A stretch of 5,569 nucleotides of DNA, taken from assembly GCA_021813195.1 (NCBI GenBank), contig JAKALI010000317.1:1-5569 (forward strand). The letters are read 5' to 3'. Each line of letters opens with the position of its first letter. Position 1 is the stretch's first letter. This document shows, piece by piece, positions 1-4,920 of the stretch. The position numbers and the translations under genes are program-made. Under the pieces are notes generated by a model. It had not been told where the DNA came from. It worked only from the letters and a program-made list of their open reading frames with translations, and did not search any database. This DNA comes from Pseudomonadota bacterium. Lineage in GTDB: Bacteria; Pseudomonadota; Alphaproteobacteria; Rhizobiales; Hyphomicrobiaceae.

Positions 1-230
1 GCATTGAGGGTTCATTAGCTACCGGAAGTTTGCTCAACGGATGTTCGGGGATCGTTGCATTGGTCTCGGGAACAGCCACGGTCACTAATAGCTGCATAAC
101 AGGCTCGCGATCTATTACGGCAACAGATAATACGTCAACCAGCGGTGTCGCTGTCAGCGCAATACCGAGCAGTGGGCAGGTGGTCTTGCACGGAACAGGA
201 ACCGATACTGTTTCGTGGACACAGAACTAA
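1..230 (+). CDS. C-terminal end of a probable phage tail fibre/spike protein (partial)
   Basis: The frame is open from the left edge (first full codon at base 3) to tandem stop codons TAA TAA at 228-233, so only about 75 C-terminal residues are seen and the true start lies outside the window. The peptide is rich in Ser, Thr, Gly and Val and alternates small polar with hydrophobic residues (for example GTATVTNSCITGSRSITAT, then a GVAVSAI stretch, ending TDTVSWTQN). That beta-strand pattern with a terminal Trp resembles the C-terminal domain of many phage tail fibre or beta-helix spike proteins; this is pattern recognition, not a database match. Its place directly before a holin-like gene fits the usual late-operon order of tail fibre then lysis genes. 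Its codons look less GC-rich than those of the following genes, which is common for host-range proteins exchanged between phages. It could also be another beta-rich surface protein. Confidence 0.6.
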   Translation, partial: IEGSLATGSLLNGCSGIVALVSGTATVTNSCITGSRSITATDNTSTSGVAVSAIPSSGQVVLHGTGTDTVSWTQN

Positions 231-242
231 TAAGGTAACCAA

Positions 243-356
243 ATGCCGACCAACATCAACTACGCAACAGTCAGCGCTGCCATCGCGGGGCTCTTCGCGT
301 GGTTGTTTCCGAACCTAACGGGACAGATCCGCGAGGACATCCTGATTGTGGCATAG
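243..356 (+). CDS. 37-aa hydrophobic peptide, possible holin-related remnant
   Basis: A short frame starts at ATG 243, with AAGG about seven bases upstream in the stop region of the preceding gene, and ends at TAG 354-356. It has a polar start (MPTNINYA), one hydrophobic segment at residues 9-23 (TVSAAIAGLFAWLF) and a charged segment (GQIRED) before a hydrophobic end (ILIVA). This looks like the first membrane helix of a small phage holin or holin-associated protein. The frame continues past TAG 354 and a second TAG at 366 directly into the next gene at 396 with no other stop, and both peptides begin MPTN. It may be a genuine miniprotein, a holin partner, or the front of a gene cut short by nonsense mutations. 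Function is unproven. Confidence 0.4.
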   Translation: MPTNINYATVSAAIAGLFAWLFPNLTGQIREDILIVA

Positions 357-395
357 GGTGCATTGTAGCCATCAGACAATCCAACGGAGAATGAC

Positions 396-590
396 ATGCC
401 AACCAATACGCAACTCATCAAGGAAATCGGCGCCGGGCTTGTGCGGCACGGGCTGACCTATGGCGCCGGCTTTCTGATCGGTGCCGGGGTGCTGTCGTCG
501 TCACAGGAAAGCGACTTCGTGGGCGCTGGGATGCTGCTCGCCGGGATCGCCTGGAGCGCCTATCAGAAATGGGCTAAGGGCGGCAAATGA
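396..590 (+). CDS. Small two-helix phage holin-like membrane protein
   Basis: This 64-aa protein has GGAG at 386-389, six bases before ATG 396, which fixes the start. It has a short polar N-terminus, a Gly-rich hydrophobic segment at about residues 18-33 (HGLTYGAGFLIGAGVL), a short polar turn (SSSQESD, 34-40), a second hydrophobic segment at 41-57 (FVGAGMLLAGIAWSAYQ) and a basic tail (KWAKGGK). Two helices, a positive C-terminus and the pattern Arg-His-x-Leu-Thr, Gly-rich helix, then Gly-x-x-x-Ala-Gly-x-x-Trp-Ser match the small class of phage holins often annotated as Pam3 gp28-like; the family name is from memory. Holins form the inner-membrane lesions that time lysis. The stop overlaps the next start (ATGA, 587-590). 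Its position between a tail protein and envelope-directed genes supports a lysis role. Another small phage membrane protein remains possible. Confidence 0.65.
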   Translation: MPTNTQLIKEIGAGLVRHGLTYGAGFLIGAGVLSSSQESDFVGAGMLLAGIAWSAYQKWAKGGK

Positions 591-913
591 TCCGCACGGC
601 GGCGATCCTCAGCTTTCTCTGCCTCAACGGCTGCATCACGGTCGCTGAGGTGCAGAGTGCTGGCGCGCCGCCGAGGCTGGAATGGGGCTTGGGAGGGCTG
701 ACCGTCGAGCGGGGCCGCGCCGATGCTGTAACTGTCAGCGGCCGCACTATTGGGCTTGGTGGAGGATGTTACTCCGCCGCGTTGGGCTACAGTGATTTCT
801 CATGCACCCTGATCGACCCGCGGGGATGCCCGGTGGCGATCATCGAGAACGTGAAAGACAAGACGATCTGGGCCAAGATCGCGGACGCAACCAAACGGGC
901 GAACTGCCCATGA
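587..913 (+). CDS. Small predicted lipoprotein (108 aa)
   Basis: ATG 587 overlaps the holin-like gene stop by four bases (ATGA), suggesting coupled translation. The N-terminus MIRTAAILSFLCLNGC is a short signal peptide with one basic residue, a hydrophobic core and a lipobox LNGC, so Cys16 would be the lipidated first residue of the mature protein. Asn at lipobox position -2 is not typical, so lipidation is likely but not certain. Residue +2 is Ile rather than Asp, which by the E. coli sorting rule points to the outer membrane. The mature part (about 93 aa) is Gly-rich in the middle and has four further Cys (61, 73, 81, 107) that could form two disulfides in the periplasm. I do not recognise the family. 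Next to a holin it could be an outer-membrane spanin-type subunit, but it is larger than Rz1 proteins and not Pro-rich. It ends at TGA 911-913. Confidence 0.7.
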   Translation: MIRTAAILSFLCLNGCITVAEVQSAGAPPRLEWGLGGLTVERGRADAVTVSGRTIGLGGGCYSAALGYSDFSCTLIDPRGCPVAIIENVKDKTIWAKIADATKRANCP

Positions 914-918
914 AAGGA
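913..918 (+). promoter_or_regulatory. Ribosome binding site deciding the start of the second lipoprotein
   Basis: AAAGGA lies six bases before ATG 925. The in-frame ATG at 910 has no comparable site upstream, and starting there would add MKGTD ahead of an otherwise standard signal peptide. This argues for the start at 925. Confidence 0.6.
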
Positions 919-924
919 ACTGAC

Positions 925-1398
925 ATGCGCAAAGCACTTCTCCTCCTCGCCGTCTCCGGGATCGCGCTCGGCGGCTGCAGCGTTTTCTCCAAGACCCCGA
1001 CGCTGGATATGGAGGCAGCCGGCTCGACCTACGGCGTCGGCGGCTCGGCGGTCCCGAGCGGTACGGCCTCGGTGTCGATCGGCGCAACTTCGCTCCGGGC
1101 TGTCATCGCCCCGACCGTCTATATCGATTCGAACGGCAACCAGCAGAAGCTGACCGTTACCGATCTCTGTACGGGTGGGCAGAACGTCCCCAGCCTCTGG
1201 GGCACCAGCAATGCCAATCTGAATGCCGGCACGAGCGCGGGAACGCCCAGCGGCGGTATTTCCAATGCGGAGGGTATGGCAGTAGGCCTCCCGGCCGATT
1301 TGGCCGCCCTGACGGCCCTCCAGGGCGCTGCCGGAGCTTCCCATGACGTGCTTGCCGACTGCCTGGCGCACAATCCGGCTGGGGTGCTGGCGAAGTGA
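925..1398 (+). CDS. Predicted lipoprotein, Gly/Ala/Ser-rich (157 aa)
   Basis: The chosen start at ATG 925 gives a textbook signal peptide: MRK, a Leu-rich core (ALLLLAVSGIA) and lipobox LGGC, with lipidation expected at Cys18 and Ser at +2, so outer-membrane retention is likely. In-frame ATGs at 910 and 802 give longer versions with no recognisable N-terminus and overlap the previous gene. The mature protein of about 140 residues is low in charge and rich in Gly, Ala, Ser and Thr, with beta-like stretches (TASVSIGATSLRAVIAPTVYI, about 47-67) and a Gly/Ser/Asn-rich linker near 93-115. The C-terminal part (122-156) looks helical. Besides Cys18 only Cys82 and Cys146 are present and could pair. 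I do not recognise the family. It is sandwiched between another lipoprotein and a lipase, consistent with an envelope role. The stop TGA 1396-1398 shares one base with the lipase start. Confidence 0.75.
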   Translation: MRKALLLLAVSGIALGGCSVFSKTPTLDMEAAGSTYGVGGSAVPSGTASVSIGATSLRAVIAPTVYIDSNGNQQKLTVTDLCTGGQNVPSLWGTSNANLNAGTSAGTPSGGISNAEGMAVGLPADLAALTALQGAAGASHDVLADCLAHNPAGVLAK

Positions 1399-2027
1399 TG
1401 CTAAACGTCGCGGACTGCTGCAGGCTCTACAGGCCGATCTATGATGGCGGTGGGGAATGGGATCACCTGTTCCCCATCGACGGCTCCTACGCGGCGGTCA
1501 AGCGTGTTGATGGCATCGACTACGTGATCTTCCGGGGATCGACCACGCCGCTCGACTGGCTGGAAGATTTCAGCGCCCTGATGATCGACGATCACCAGCT
1601 CGGCCCAGTCCACGGTGGCTTCCGGGGCGGCGTGCTGGCGGTCATGTACCAGATCGATCACGTAATCGGCCCGGATGTGGTGGTGCTCGGTCACTCTCTC
1701 GGTGCTGCTCATGCCATTCTCTACGGCGGCTATTTGGCGGCGCGCGGGCGCCCGGCCAAGCAAATCGTCGTCTGGGGCGAGCCGCGGGCTGGTGGTCCGA
1801 AGCTCAAAAGCATTCTCGCTTCGACGCCGATTCTCAGCTATCGCAATGGTGACGCGGAAAGCCATGATCCCGTCACCGACGTTCCCATCTTCATCCCGGT
1901 CTTGGAGGATTACTGCCATCCACGACCGCTCATCGATGTCTGCGCACCGCCTCCAAGGGACGATTCCTGGGGACCGGTCGCCTGGCATCACTTCGAACTG
2001 TATTGCCAAGCCTGCGGCGCTGTCTAA
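1398..2027 (+). CDS. Class 3 lipase-like alpha/beta hydrolase (209 aa)
   Basis: A probable serine esterase of the fungal-lipase (class 3) type, expected to cleave acyl esters such as phospholipids or glycerides. Visible motifs are an FRGS oxyanion-type motif at residues 45-48, the nucleophile elbow GHSLG at 98-102 with Ser100, a WGEPRAGG strand-turn at 126-133, Asp157 within DPVTDVP as the likely acid, and His197 or His198 in WHHFELY as the likely base. The spacing fits this fold, and 209 aa is compact for the family, close to a bare catalytic core. I chose ATG 1398 over the adjacent GTG 1395 because it forms the TGATG stop-start overlap with the lipoprotein gene. No signal peptide is seen, so if it acts on the envelope it would need the holin lesion to leave the cytoplasm. 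Co-location with holin-like and lipoprotein genes suggests a role in lysis or envelope disruption; the substrate is unknown. Confidence 0.85.
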   Translation: MLNVADCCRLYRPIYDGGGEWDHLFPIDGSYAAVKRVDGIDYVIFRGSTTPLDWLEDFSALMIDDHQLGPVHGGFRGGVLAVMYQIDHVIGPDVVVLGHSLGAAHAILYGGYLAARGRPAKQIVVWGEPRAGGPKLKSILASTPILSYRNGDAESHDPVTDVPIFIPVLEDYCHPRPLIDVCAPPPRDDSWGPVAWHHFELYCQACGAV

Positions 2028-2039
2028 GGGAAGCGCCGA

Positions 2040-2462
2040 ATGACACCTGGGGATTTCATCGCTATGGGGAATAAAGTTCTGGATGCCGTCATTCCGCCGC
2101 ATGACGCGGAGCCGGCGCAGCATTTTTGGTGGCGGGTCCGTATCGCTGCCGTAGCCTGCATGTCCTTTCTCGGGCTCAGTTCCTTCGTGGTGCTGGCCTA
2201 TGGAGATGTGCCGGCATTTCAGAGCGTTGCCTTCGTCACCGTCAGCGATTTCAGCAAGCTGCAGACGACGGTTGCCCAGATCCAAGACACACAGAAGCTT
2301 ATGTTCGTGAACCAGCTCGGCGCCGATATTCGCGATCTTCGCAGTCGGCAGTGTGCGGCCAGCGACGGCCTCAAGGCTGAGCTTGATCAGGAACTCGGCC
2401 GCGATCTGGAAGAGTACCAGCGCCGGACCGGAGAAACCTACCCACTGTTGCCATGCCAGTAG
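2040..2462 (+). CDS. Single-pass membrane protein with helical tail, unknown function (140 aa)
   Basis: ATG 2040 is preceded by AAGGGA at 2026-2031, which overlaps the lipase stop, with eight bases of spacing. The protein has about 33 polar N-terminal residues ending in basic WWRVR, one transmembrane helix at about 34-54 (Ala/Val/Leu/Ser-rich), then a region with helix and coiled-coil character at about 67-103 and 108-130. It ends with a short motif TGETYPLLPC. The RQCAA (102-107) and terminal Tyr-x-Leu-Pro-Cys pattern is one I have seen in unnamed proteins of alphaproteobacterial phages, but I know of no function. The layout of one N-terminal membrane helix and a helical periplasmic tail is like an inner-membrane spanin, though the cytoplasmic part is longer than usual. 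It is the last gene before the terminator of this operon. Confidence 0.75.
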   Translation: MTPGDFIAMGNKVLDAVIPPHDAEPAQHFWWRVRIAAVACMSFLGLSSFVVLAYGDVPAFQSVAFVTVSDFSKLQTTVAQIQDTQKLMFVNQLGADIRDLRSRQCAASDGLKAELDQELGRDLEEYQRRTGETYPLLPCQ

Positions 2463-2507
2463 TGGGTAGGCCAGCAGCCTGACAGCTTTCATCGCCATCC
2501 CATTCCG

Positions 2508-2543
2508 AGCCCCGGTCAGCTTGCTGGCCGGGGTTTTGCTTTT
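2508..2543 (+). terminator. Rho-independent terminator of the + strand operon
   Basis: A 10-bp stem formed by CCCCGGTCAG (2510-2519) and CTGGCCGGGG (2524-2533), with one G-T wobble and the tetraloop CTTG, is followed at once by TTTTGCTTTT. It lies 47 bases after the last + strand stop codon. On the opposite strand the stem is not followed by a T tract, so it looks one-directional. Confidence 0.88.
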
Positions 2544-2708
2544 GATGGTTCTCCCATGTCTCCATCACCTCGCAGACCGGCAGCGCAGGAAGTAAGCGGC
2601 GCTAAAAGCGCCCCGACTCAGCTTGTTCGGGTAGATTAGTCAGACGAGAAGGAAACTATCGTTATGCATCCGCAGAAATAGACAAATTCATAGAATCTTT
2701 TCGCTCGA
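2544..2708. other. Convergent intergenic region with two small adjacent hairpins
   Basis: These 165 bases separate the two converging operons. I see no credible gene; the only short + strand frame (ATG 2545, 16 codons) lacks support. Two adjacent hairpins stand out: GGCGCT (2598-2603) with AGCGCC (2607-2612) around an AAA loop, and CCCGA (2612-2616) with TCGGG (2627-2631) around a 10-base loop. The first could act as a weak terminator for the minus-strand operon, but no clear T tract follows on either strand. Another small palindrome, CGATC-AAA-GATCG at 2706-2718, covers the stop codon of the minus-strand gene at 2709. Confidence 0.45.
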
Positions 2709-2972
2709 TCAAAGATCGCGCGGCATTGCTAAGTTATCGGCTTCATCAATATGCGAAGTCTTGCGAGCCAACCACATTTCCTGAAAAACTAGACTAGCTA
2801 TATGGGCGGATCTAGATGGAGACGTTTCTAGAACATCCTCCAAAAGCCGACCGCCCGCTTGCGCCATCGCCTCAGTGATTTCGAGTTCATCTAACAATTT
2901 GGCTTGAGCATCCACGGCGCATTCCTGATTCTTCGGGTCCCCATTGGTGGGGGCGATATCGGGAGGGGACAT
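2709..2972 (-). CDS. Hypothetical 87-aa acidic helical protein, last gene of the minus operon
   Basis: The start ATG at 2972 is three bases after the stop of the DHH gene (TAG at 2978-2976), in the string TAGGAGATG. GGAG touches the start with no spacing, so translation probably depends on ribosomes finishing the DHH gene. The N-terminal 20 residues are Pro/Asn-rich and look disordered; from about residue 21 onward the sequence is mostly acidic and helix-forming (for example AQAKLLDELEITEAMAQAG), without a membrane segment or recognisable motif. Codon choice is less GC-rich than in the DHH gene, with TTA, CTA, AGA and ATA present, which may mean later acquisition or weak constraint. A GTG at codon 20 with CAGGAA upstream is an alternative start. 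I do not recognise the family. Confidence 0.55.
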   Translation of the reverse strand: MSPPDIAPTNGDPKNQECAVDAQAKLLDELEITEAMAQAGGRLLEDVLETSPSRSAHIASLVFQEMWLARKTSHIDEADNLAMPRDL

Positions 2973-2975
2973 CTC

Positions 2976-3887
2976 CTAGCTGATCCTGTGGACCGGACGT
3001 TTTGAGGTGAATCCGGCCGCACCTTTGTGGCCACCGCCGCCATAGCATTTAGCCACCGCAGATACATCGAAATCGCCGCGTGAGCGCAGGCTGTACTGCC
3101 ATTCGCCGGAACGCACCTCGAAATAGCAGGCGCCAAATTCTGCGCCGTCTCTTTCCGCCAGTTCGCCGGCCACTTCGCTTGCCGCAAAATAAGGGGCGTT
3201 CGCGATGACTATCTTCGACGTGACGCAGCCCGCGAGGCCGCCGTCCCAGTCCATCAGGGCTGCATAGGCCGAACGCTTCAACTCTTCGACCCGTAGTCTA
3301 TAATACCGCTGGATTGAATGACCCTCCTCGATCAGCGATTTAGCGCCCCGCTTCCAAACCAGCTCATCCCACACGGCGAAATCCTGCGGATAAGACCGCA
3401 GCGCAATGGTGAACTCGTCTCCGCCGGGAAGGATCTTGCGCCACAAATCGCGGTCTTCGAGATAGTCAATAAATTCCGGTCTCTTCTTGCCGGCGAAGAA
3501 GAAATCCCAAGCCAAGCCGGCGCCGGAACGGTTCATATCGAAGAGTGCCGCGACGGGCTCGGCGTCGCCTTCGACGCAGGGGTTTTTGTTTTGCTGCCAG
3601 TCCTGATAGGGGGCGGGTTCACGGAAACCAGAAAGGTCTTCGGCCGCAGTCTTGTGGTGATCGAGGATCACAATTGAACGTGCCTTGGCCGCCATCTCCA
3701 TGAGCACGGGGCGCTTATAGGAGAAGTCGATCAGAACGACATGGCGTCCCGTTACATCAGGAGGCTCTTGCTGATAGACGCCAGGATAGAACTCGAACAG
3801 GCCGCTGCCTGTCGCAGCGCGGAGAACCCAAGCCGCGCCGAATCCGTCGTCGCAGTGGCCATGATAGATGCAAATGGGCTTTGTCAT
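2976..3887 (-). CDS. DHH/DHHA1 family phosphoesterase (303 aa)
   Basis: A two-domain metal-dependent phosphoesterase. The DHH domain shows motif I HGHCDDGF (residues 9-16, with His9, Asp13 and Asp14 as expected ligands), motif II with Asp54 in LIDFS, the name-giving DHH at 76-78 (ILDHHKTA) and EDRDLW at 144-149 with Asp145 or Asp147. The C-terminal DHHA1 substrate-binding motif GGGGHKGAAG is at 283-292. The nearest functional types are NrnA/NrnB oligoribonucleases and pAp or linear dinucleotide phosphatases, which cleave 2-5 nt RNAs or signalling nucleotide products using Mn2+; RecJ is much larger. The exact substrate cannot be read from sequence. I chose ATG 3887 because motif I begins at residue 9 there, a usual distance, and because the repeated junction element lies just upstream. 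An ATG at 3938 would add 17 residues overlapping the previous gene. It probably acts in the cytoplasm in phage nucleotide metabolism or against host nucleotide signals. No signature residue appears missing. Confidence 0.9.
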   Translation of the reverse strand: MTKPICIYHGHCDDGFGAAWVLRAATGSGLFEFYPGVYQQEPPDVTGRHVVLIDFSYKRPVLMEMAAKARSIVILDHHKTAAEDLSGFREPAPYQDWQQNKNPCVEGDAEPVAALFDMNRSGAGLAWDFFFAGKKRPEFIDYLEDRDLWRKILPGGDEFTIALRSYPQDFAVWDELVWKRGAKSLIEEGHSIQRYYRLRVEELKRSAYAALMDWDGGLAGCVTSKIVIANAPYFAASEVAGELAERDGAEFGACYFEVRSGEWQYSLRSRGDFDVSAVAKCYGGGGHKGAAGFTSKRPVHRIS

Positions 3888-3904
3888 GTCGGGCGTTATC
3901 CAGT
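3888..3904 (-). promoter_or_regulatory. Junction element copy 5 (upstream of the DHH gene)
   Basis: Read on the minus strand this is CTGGATAACGCCCGAC followed by ATG. It matches the consensus CTGGATRACGCCCG found before four other starts in this operon, with ten bases between GGAT and ATG instead of seven or eight. Here the previous gene has already stopped at TAG 3909-3907, so the TAA inside the element is not needed as its stop codon. Confidence 0.6.
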
Positions 3905-3906
3905 CG

Positions 3907-4497
3907 CTAGAGACGCGCAGAAAGAGCGGCGCGCTCAACTTCGGTCAAATCCCACGCGGCGACGACAAGCCACATATCACCGCGCCCAATTCGGCGCAGC
4001 AGCATCGGATCAACCGGCACGCGGCGCGTCCATTCAGCTTCCCAAAGAATGTGATAGTTTGCTAGGCCGCGCTTGGGGCGTTTGTCGATAGGGATCAGCG
4101 GGACGATGGCTTCGTTCTGGTATCTATTGGCTTCAACGCCAGGAAACGATCCAGCAGCGTAACGAATCACGCGCGAGCGACTTTCACCCTCATGACTTGA
4201 CCAAAACGACACTCTGGCAGAGGGATCATGGAAAACGGCGCTTCCGTCCCTGAAGCCGCGGAAATGGCAGATTGCCGCATCGGCGCGCACGATAGCGAGT
4301 TTCGGCAACTTTTGGTCGTTGAGGCCGGCGGCTTTGACGCTCTCAAGCGCCTTGATGACCATTCGGCCTTGAGCGATGAGCTGGTAAACACGCCGCACTT
4401 CGTGGTCGATGGGCTCGGACCAGTGCGCGTGCGCCTTGTAGGCGCGAAACATCTCCTTCGCCTTGGTCTTGTCGATCTGGATTGTTTCAACTTGCAT
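3907..4497 (-). CDS. Hypothetical 196-aa phage protein
   Basis: ATG 4497 has a canonical GGAGG (4507-4503) five bases upstream, the best ribosome binding site in this operon, and the stop is TAG 3909-3907. The first 65 residues look helical and are rich in Lys, Glu, Ala and Arg (TKAKEMFRAYKAHAHW, then HEVRRVYQLIAQG). The middle part (about 66-125) is mixed, with paired aromatic and His residues (CHFRGFRDGSAVFHD). The end is a compact Trp-rich segment (NYHILWEAEWTRRVPVDP, then GDMWLVVAAWDLTEVERAAL). There is no membrane helix, signal peptide or recognisable catalytic motif. The C-terminal segment looks well structured and may be a conserved domain, but I cannot name one. It lies between an HTH-like miniprotein and the DHH enzyme. 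Function unknown. Confidence 0.75.
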   Translation of the reverse strand: MQVETIQIDKTKAKEMFRAYKAHAHWSEPIDHEVRRVYQLIAQGRMVIKALESVKAAGLNDQKLPKLAIVRADAAICHFRGFRDGSAVFHDPSARVSFWSSHEGESRSRVIRYAAGSFPGVEANRYQNEAIVPLIPIDKRPKRGLANYHILWEAEWTRRVPVDPMLLRRIGRGDMWLVVAAWDLTEVERAALSARL

Positions 4498-4502
4498 AGT
4501 GT

Positions 4503-4507
4503 CCTCC
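4503..4507 (-). promoter_or_regulatory. Strong Shine-Dalgarno site for the 196-aa gene
   Basis: GGAGG followed by ACACT and ATG on the minus strand. It contrasts with the neighbouring genes, whose starts are preceded by the repeated CTGGATRACGCCCG element and no GGAGG. The difference suggests that this gene is translated by a different rule or at a different level. Confidence 0.7.
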
Positions 4508-4535
4508 GAAAGTATGACGAGCGCCGGGGATCTTC

Positions 4536-4649
4536 CTACGCCTTCATCACGTCTTCGACGGGAATCCCGGCGAACTCAGCCGCTTCCGCATAGCTGCGGC
4601 CGGCTCGGAGAAGCGCAAAGGCTTCGCGGAGTTTGTGGGAAGTGGGCAT
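4536..4649 (-). CDS. 37-aa helix-turn-helix-like miniprotein
   Basis: The start ATG 4649 follows junction element copy 4, five bases after the stop of the preceding gene, and the stop is TAG 4538-4536. The same frame is open further upstream, but there it overlaps the 81-aa gene and lacks a start signal. The protein reads as three helices: about 5-16 (HKLREAFALLRA), 19-28 (SYAEAAEFAG) and 30-37 (PVEDVMKA). The pattern Leu-Arg-x-Gly-x-Ser-x-x-Glu-Ala-Ala-x-x-x-Gly-Ile resembles the helix-turn-helix of resolvase, sigma region 4 or small transposase-type DNA-binding domains. It ends within or just after the recognition helix, so it is either a minimal DNA-binding peptide or the truncated front of a larger regulator. 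If functional it could regulate phage genes; this is inference. Confidence 0.6.
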   Translation of the reverse strand: MPTSHKLREAFALLRAGRSYAEAAEFAGIPVEDVMKA

Positions 4650-4669
4650 GGGCGTCATCCAGCTTTCTT
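4650..4669 (-). promoter_or_regulatory. Junction element copy 4 (upstream of the HTH-like gene)
   Basis: On the minus strand this reads AAGAAAGCTGGATGACGCCC directly before ATG 4649. The TGA at 4657-4655 is the stop of the preceding 81-aa gene. Seven bases separate GGAT from the start, one fewer than in three other copies, which puts the two genes in different frames while the element itself is kept. Confidence 0.65.
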
Positions 4670-4900
4670 GGCATTGAACATCATAGAGCATTCGCGCGCG
4701 TCTTTCACCCGGACCGGTATTTCGTCCGGTGCGCCCACTGATCGCCACCCGTCGCGACCGAGCCCGCAGATGAGCAACGCTTCTTCGCGAGAATATTGTC
4801 CTGCGGCCACAAGGTGCGTCGTATAGCCCTGACTGTTCGGGCGCCACCAAGCGCGGTGCTCATTTGACCAGACCAGATATTCGTCGCTGTCGTCTTCCAT
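4655..4900 (-). CDS. Hypothetical 81-aa phage protein (YLVWSNEHRAWW type)
   Basis: Starts at ATG 4900 after junction element copy 3 and ends with AKKAG and TGA inside copy 4. The sequence has a distinctive N-terminal motif YLVWSNEHRAWWRPNSQGYT (residues 8-27), a following GQYSREEALLIC (34-45) with a Gly-rich turn, and a PDEIPVRVKDA strand-like region (58-68). Aromatic residues and an expected beta-beta-alpha pattern suggest a small globular cytoplasmic protein. Peptides with this WSNEH...WW...GYT...YSREEA pattern recur, from memory, as unnamed small proteins in alphaproteobacterial phages and prophages; no function is known to me. The conserved-looking motif makes it a real gene despite its size. 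Confidence 0.75.
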   Translation of the reverse strand: MEDDSDEYLVWSNEHRAWWRPNSQGYTTHLVAAGQYSREEALLICGLGRDGWRSVGAPDEIPVRVKDARECSMMFNAKKAG

Positions 4901-4920
4901 CGGGCATTATCCAACTTCTT
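4901..4920 (-). promoter_or_regulatory. Junction element copy 3 (upstream of the 81-aa gene)
   Basis: On the minus strand this reads AAGAAGTTGGATAATGCCCG before ATG 4900. It differs from the consensus at two positions (TTGG for CTGG, ATGCC for ACGCC). The TAA at 4909-4907 is the stop of the preceding 83-aa gene. Eight bases separate GGAT from the start. Confidence 0.65.

Noticed and set aside
802..924. Upstream extension of the second lipoprotein to ATG 802 or 910
   Set aside because: It overlaps the previous gene, lacks a ribosome site and would bury a good lipoprotein signal peptide inside the protein.
787..1371. Minus-strand open frame (194 codons) opposite the two lipoprotein genes
   Set aside because: Arg/Gly-rich composition typical of an antisense shadow; the + strand genes have signal peptides, lipoboxes and coupled starts.
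1401..2498. Long minus-strand open frame (365 codons) opposite the lipase and membrane protein genes
   Set aside because: It covers two + strand genes with clear starts, a catalytic GHSLG motif and good ribosome sites, and shows no recognisable motif itself. Long antisense frames are common in GC-rich DNA.
2544..2708. tRNA gene or phage attachment site in the convergent intergenic region
   Set aside because: No cloverleaf can be formed from the hairpins and no repeat pair marking an attachment site is visible within the window.
3888..3938. 17-residue N-terminal extension of the DHH gene to ATG 3938
   Set aside because: It overlaps the end of the preceding gene and is encoded partly by the repeated junction element; the family motif I is at its normal distance from ATG 3887.
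4228..4741. Plus-strand open frames opposite the 196-aa and HTH-like genes
   Set aside because: They run against an otherwise continuous minus-strand operon with good start signals and have no recognisable content.
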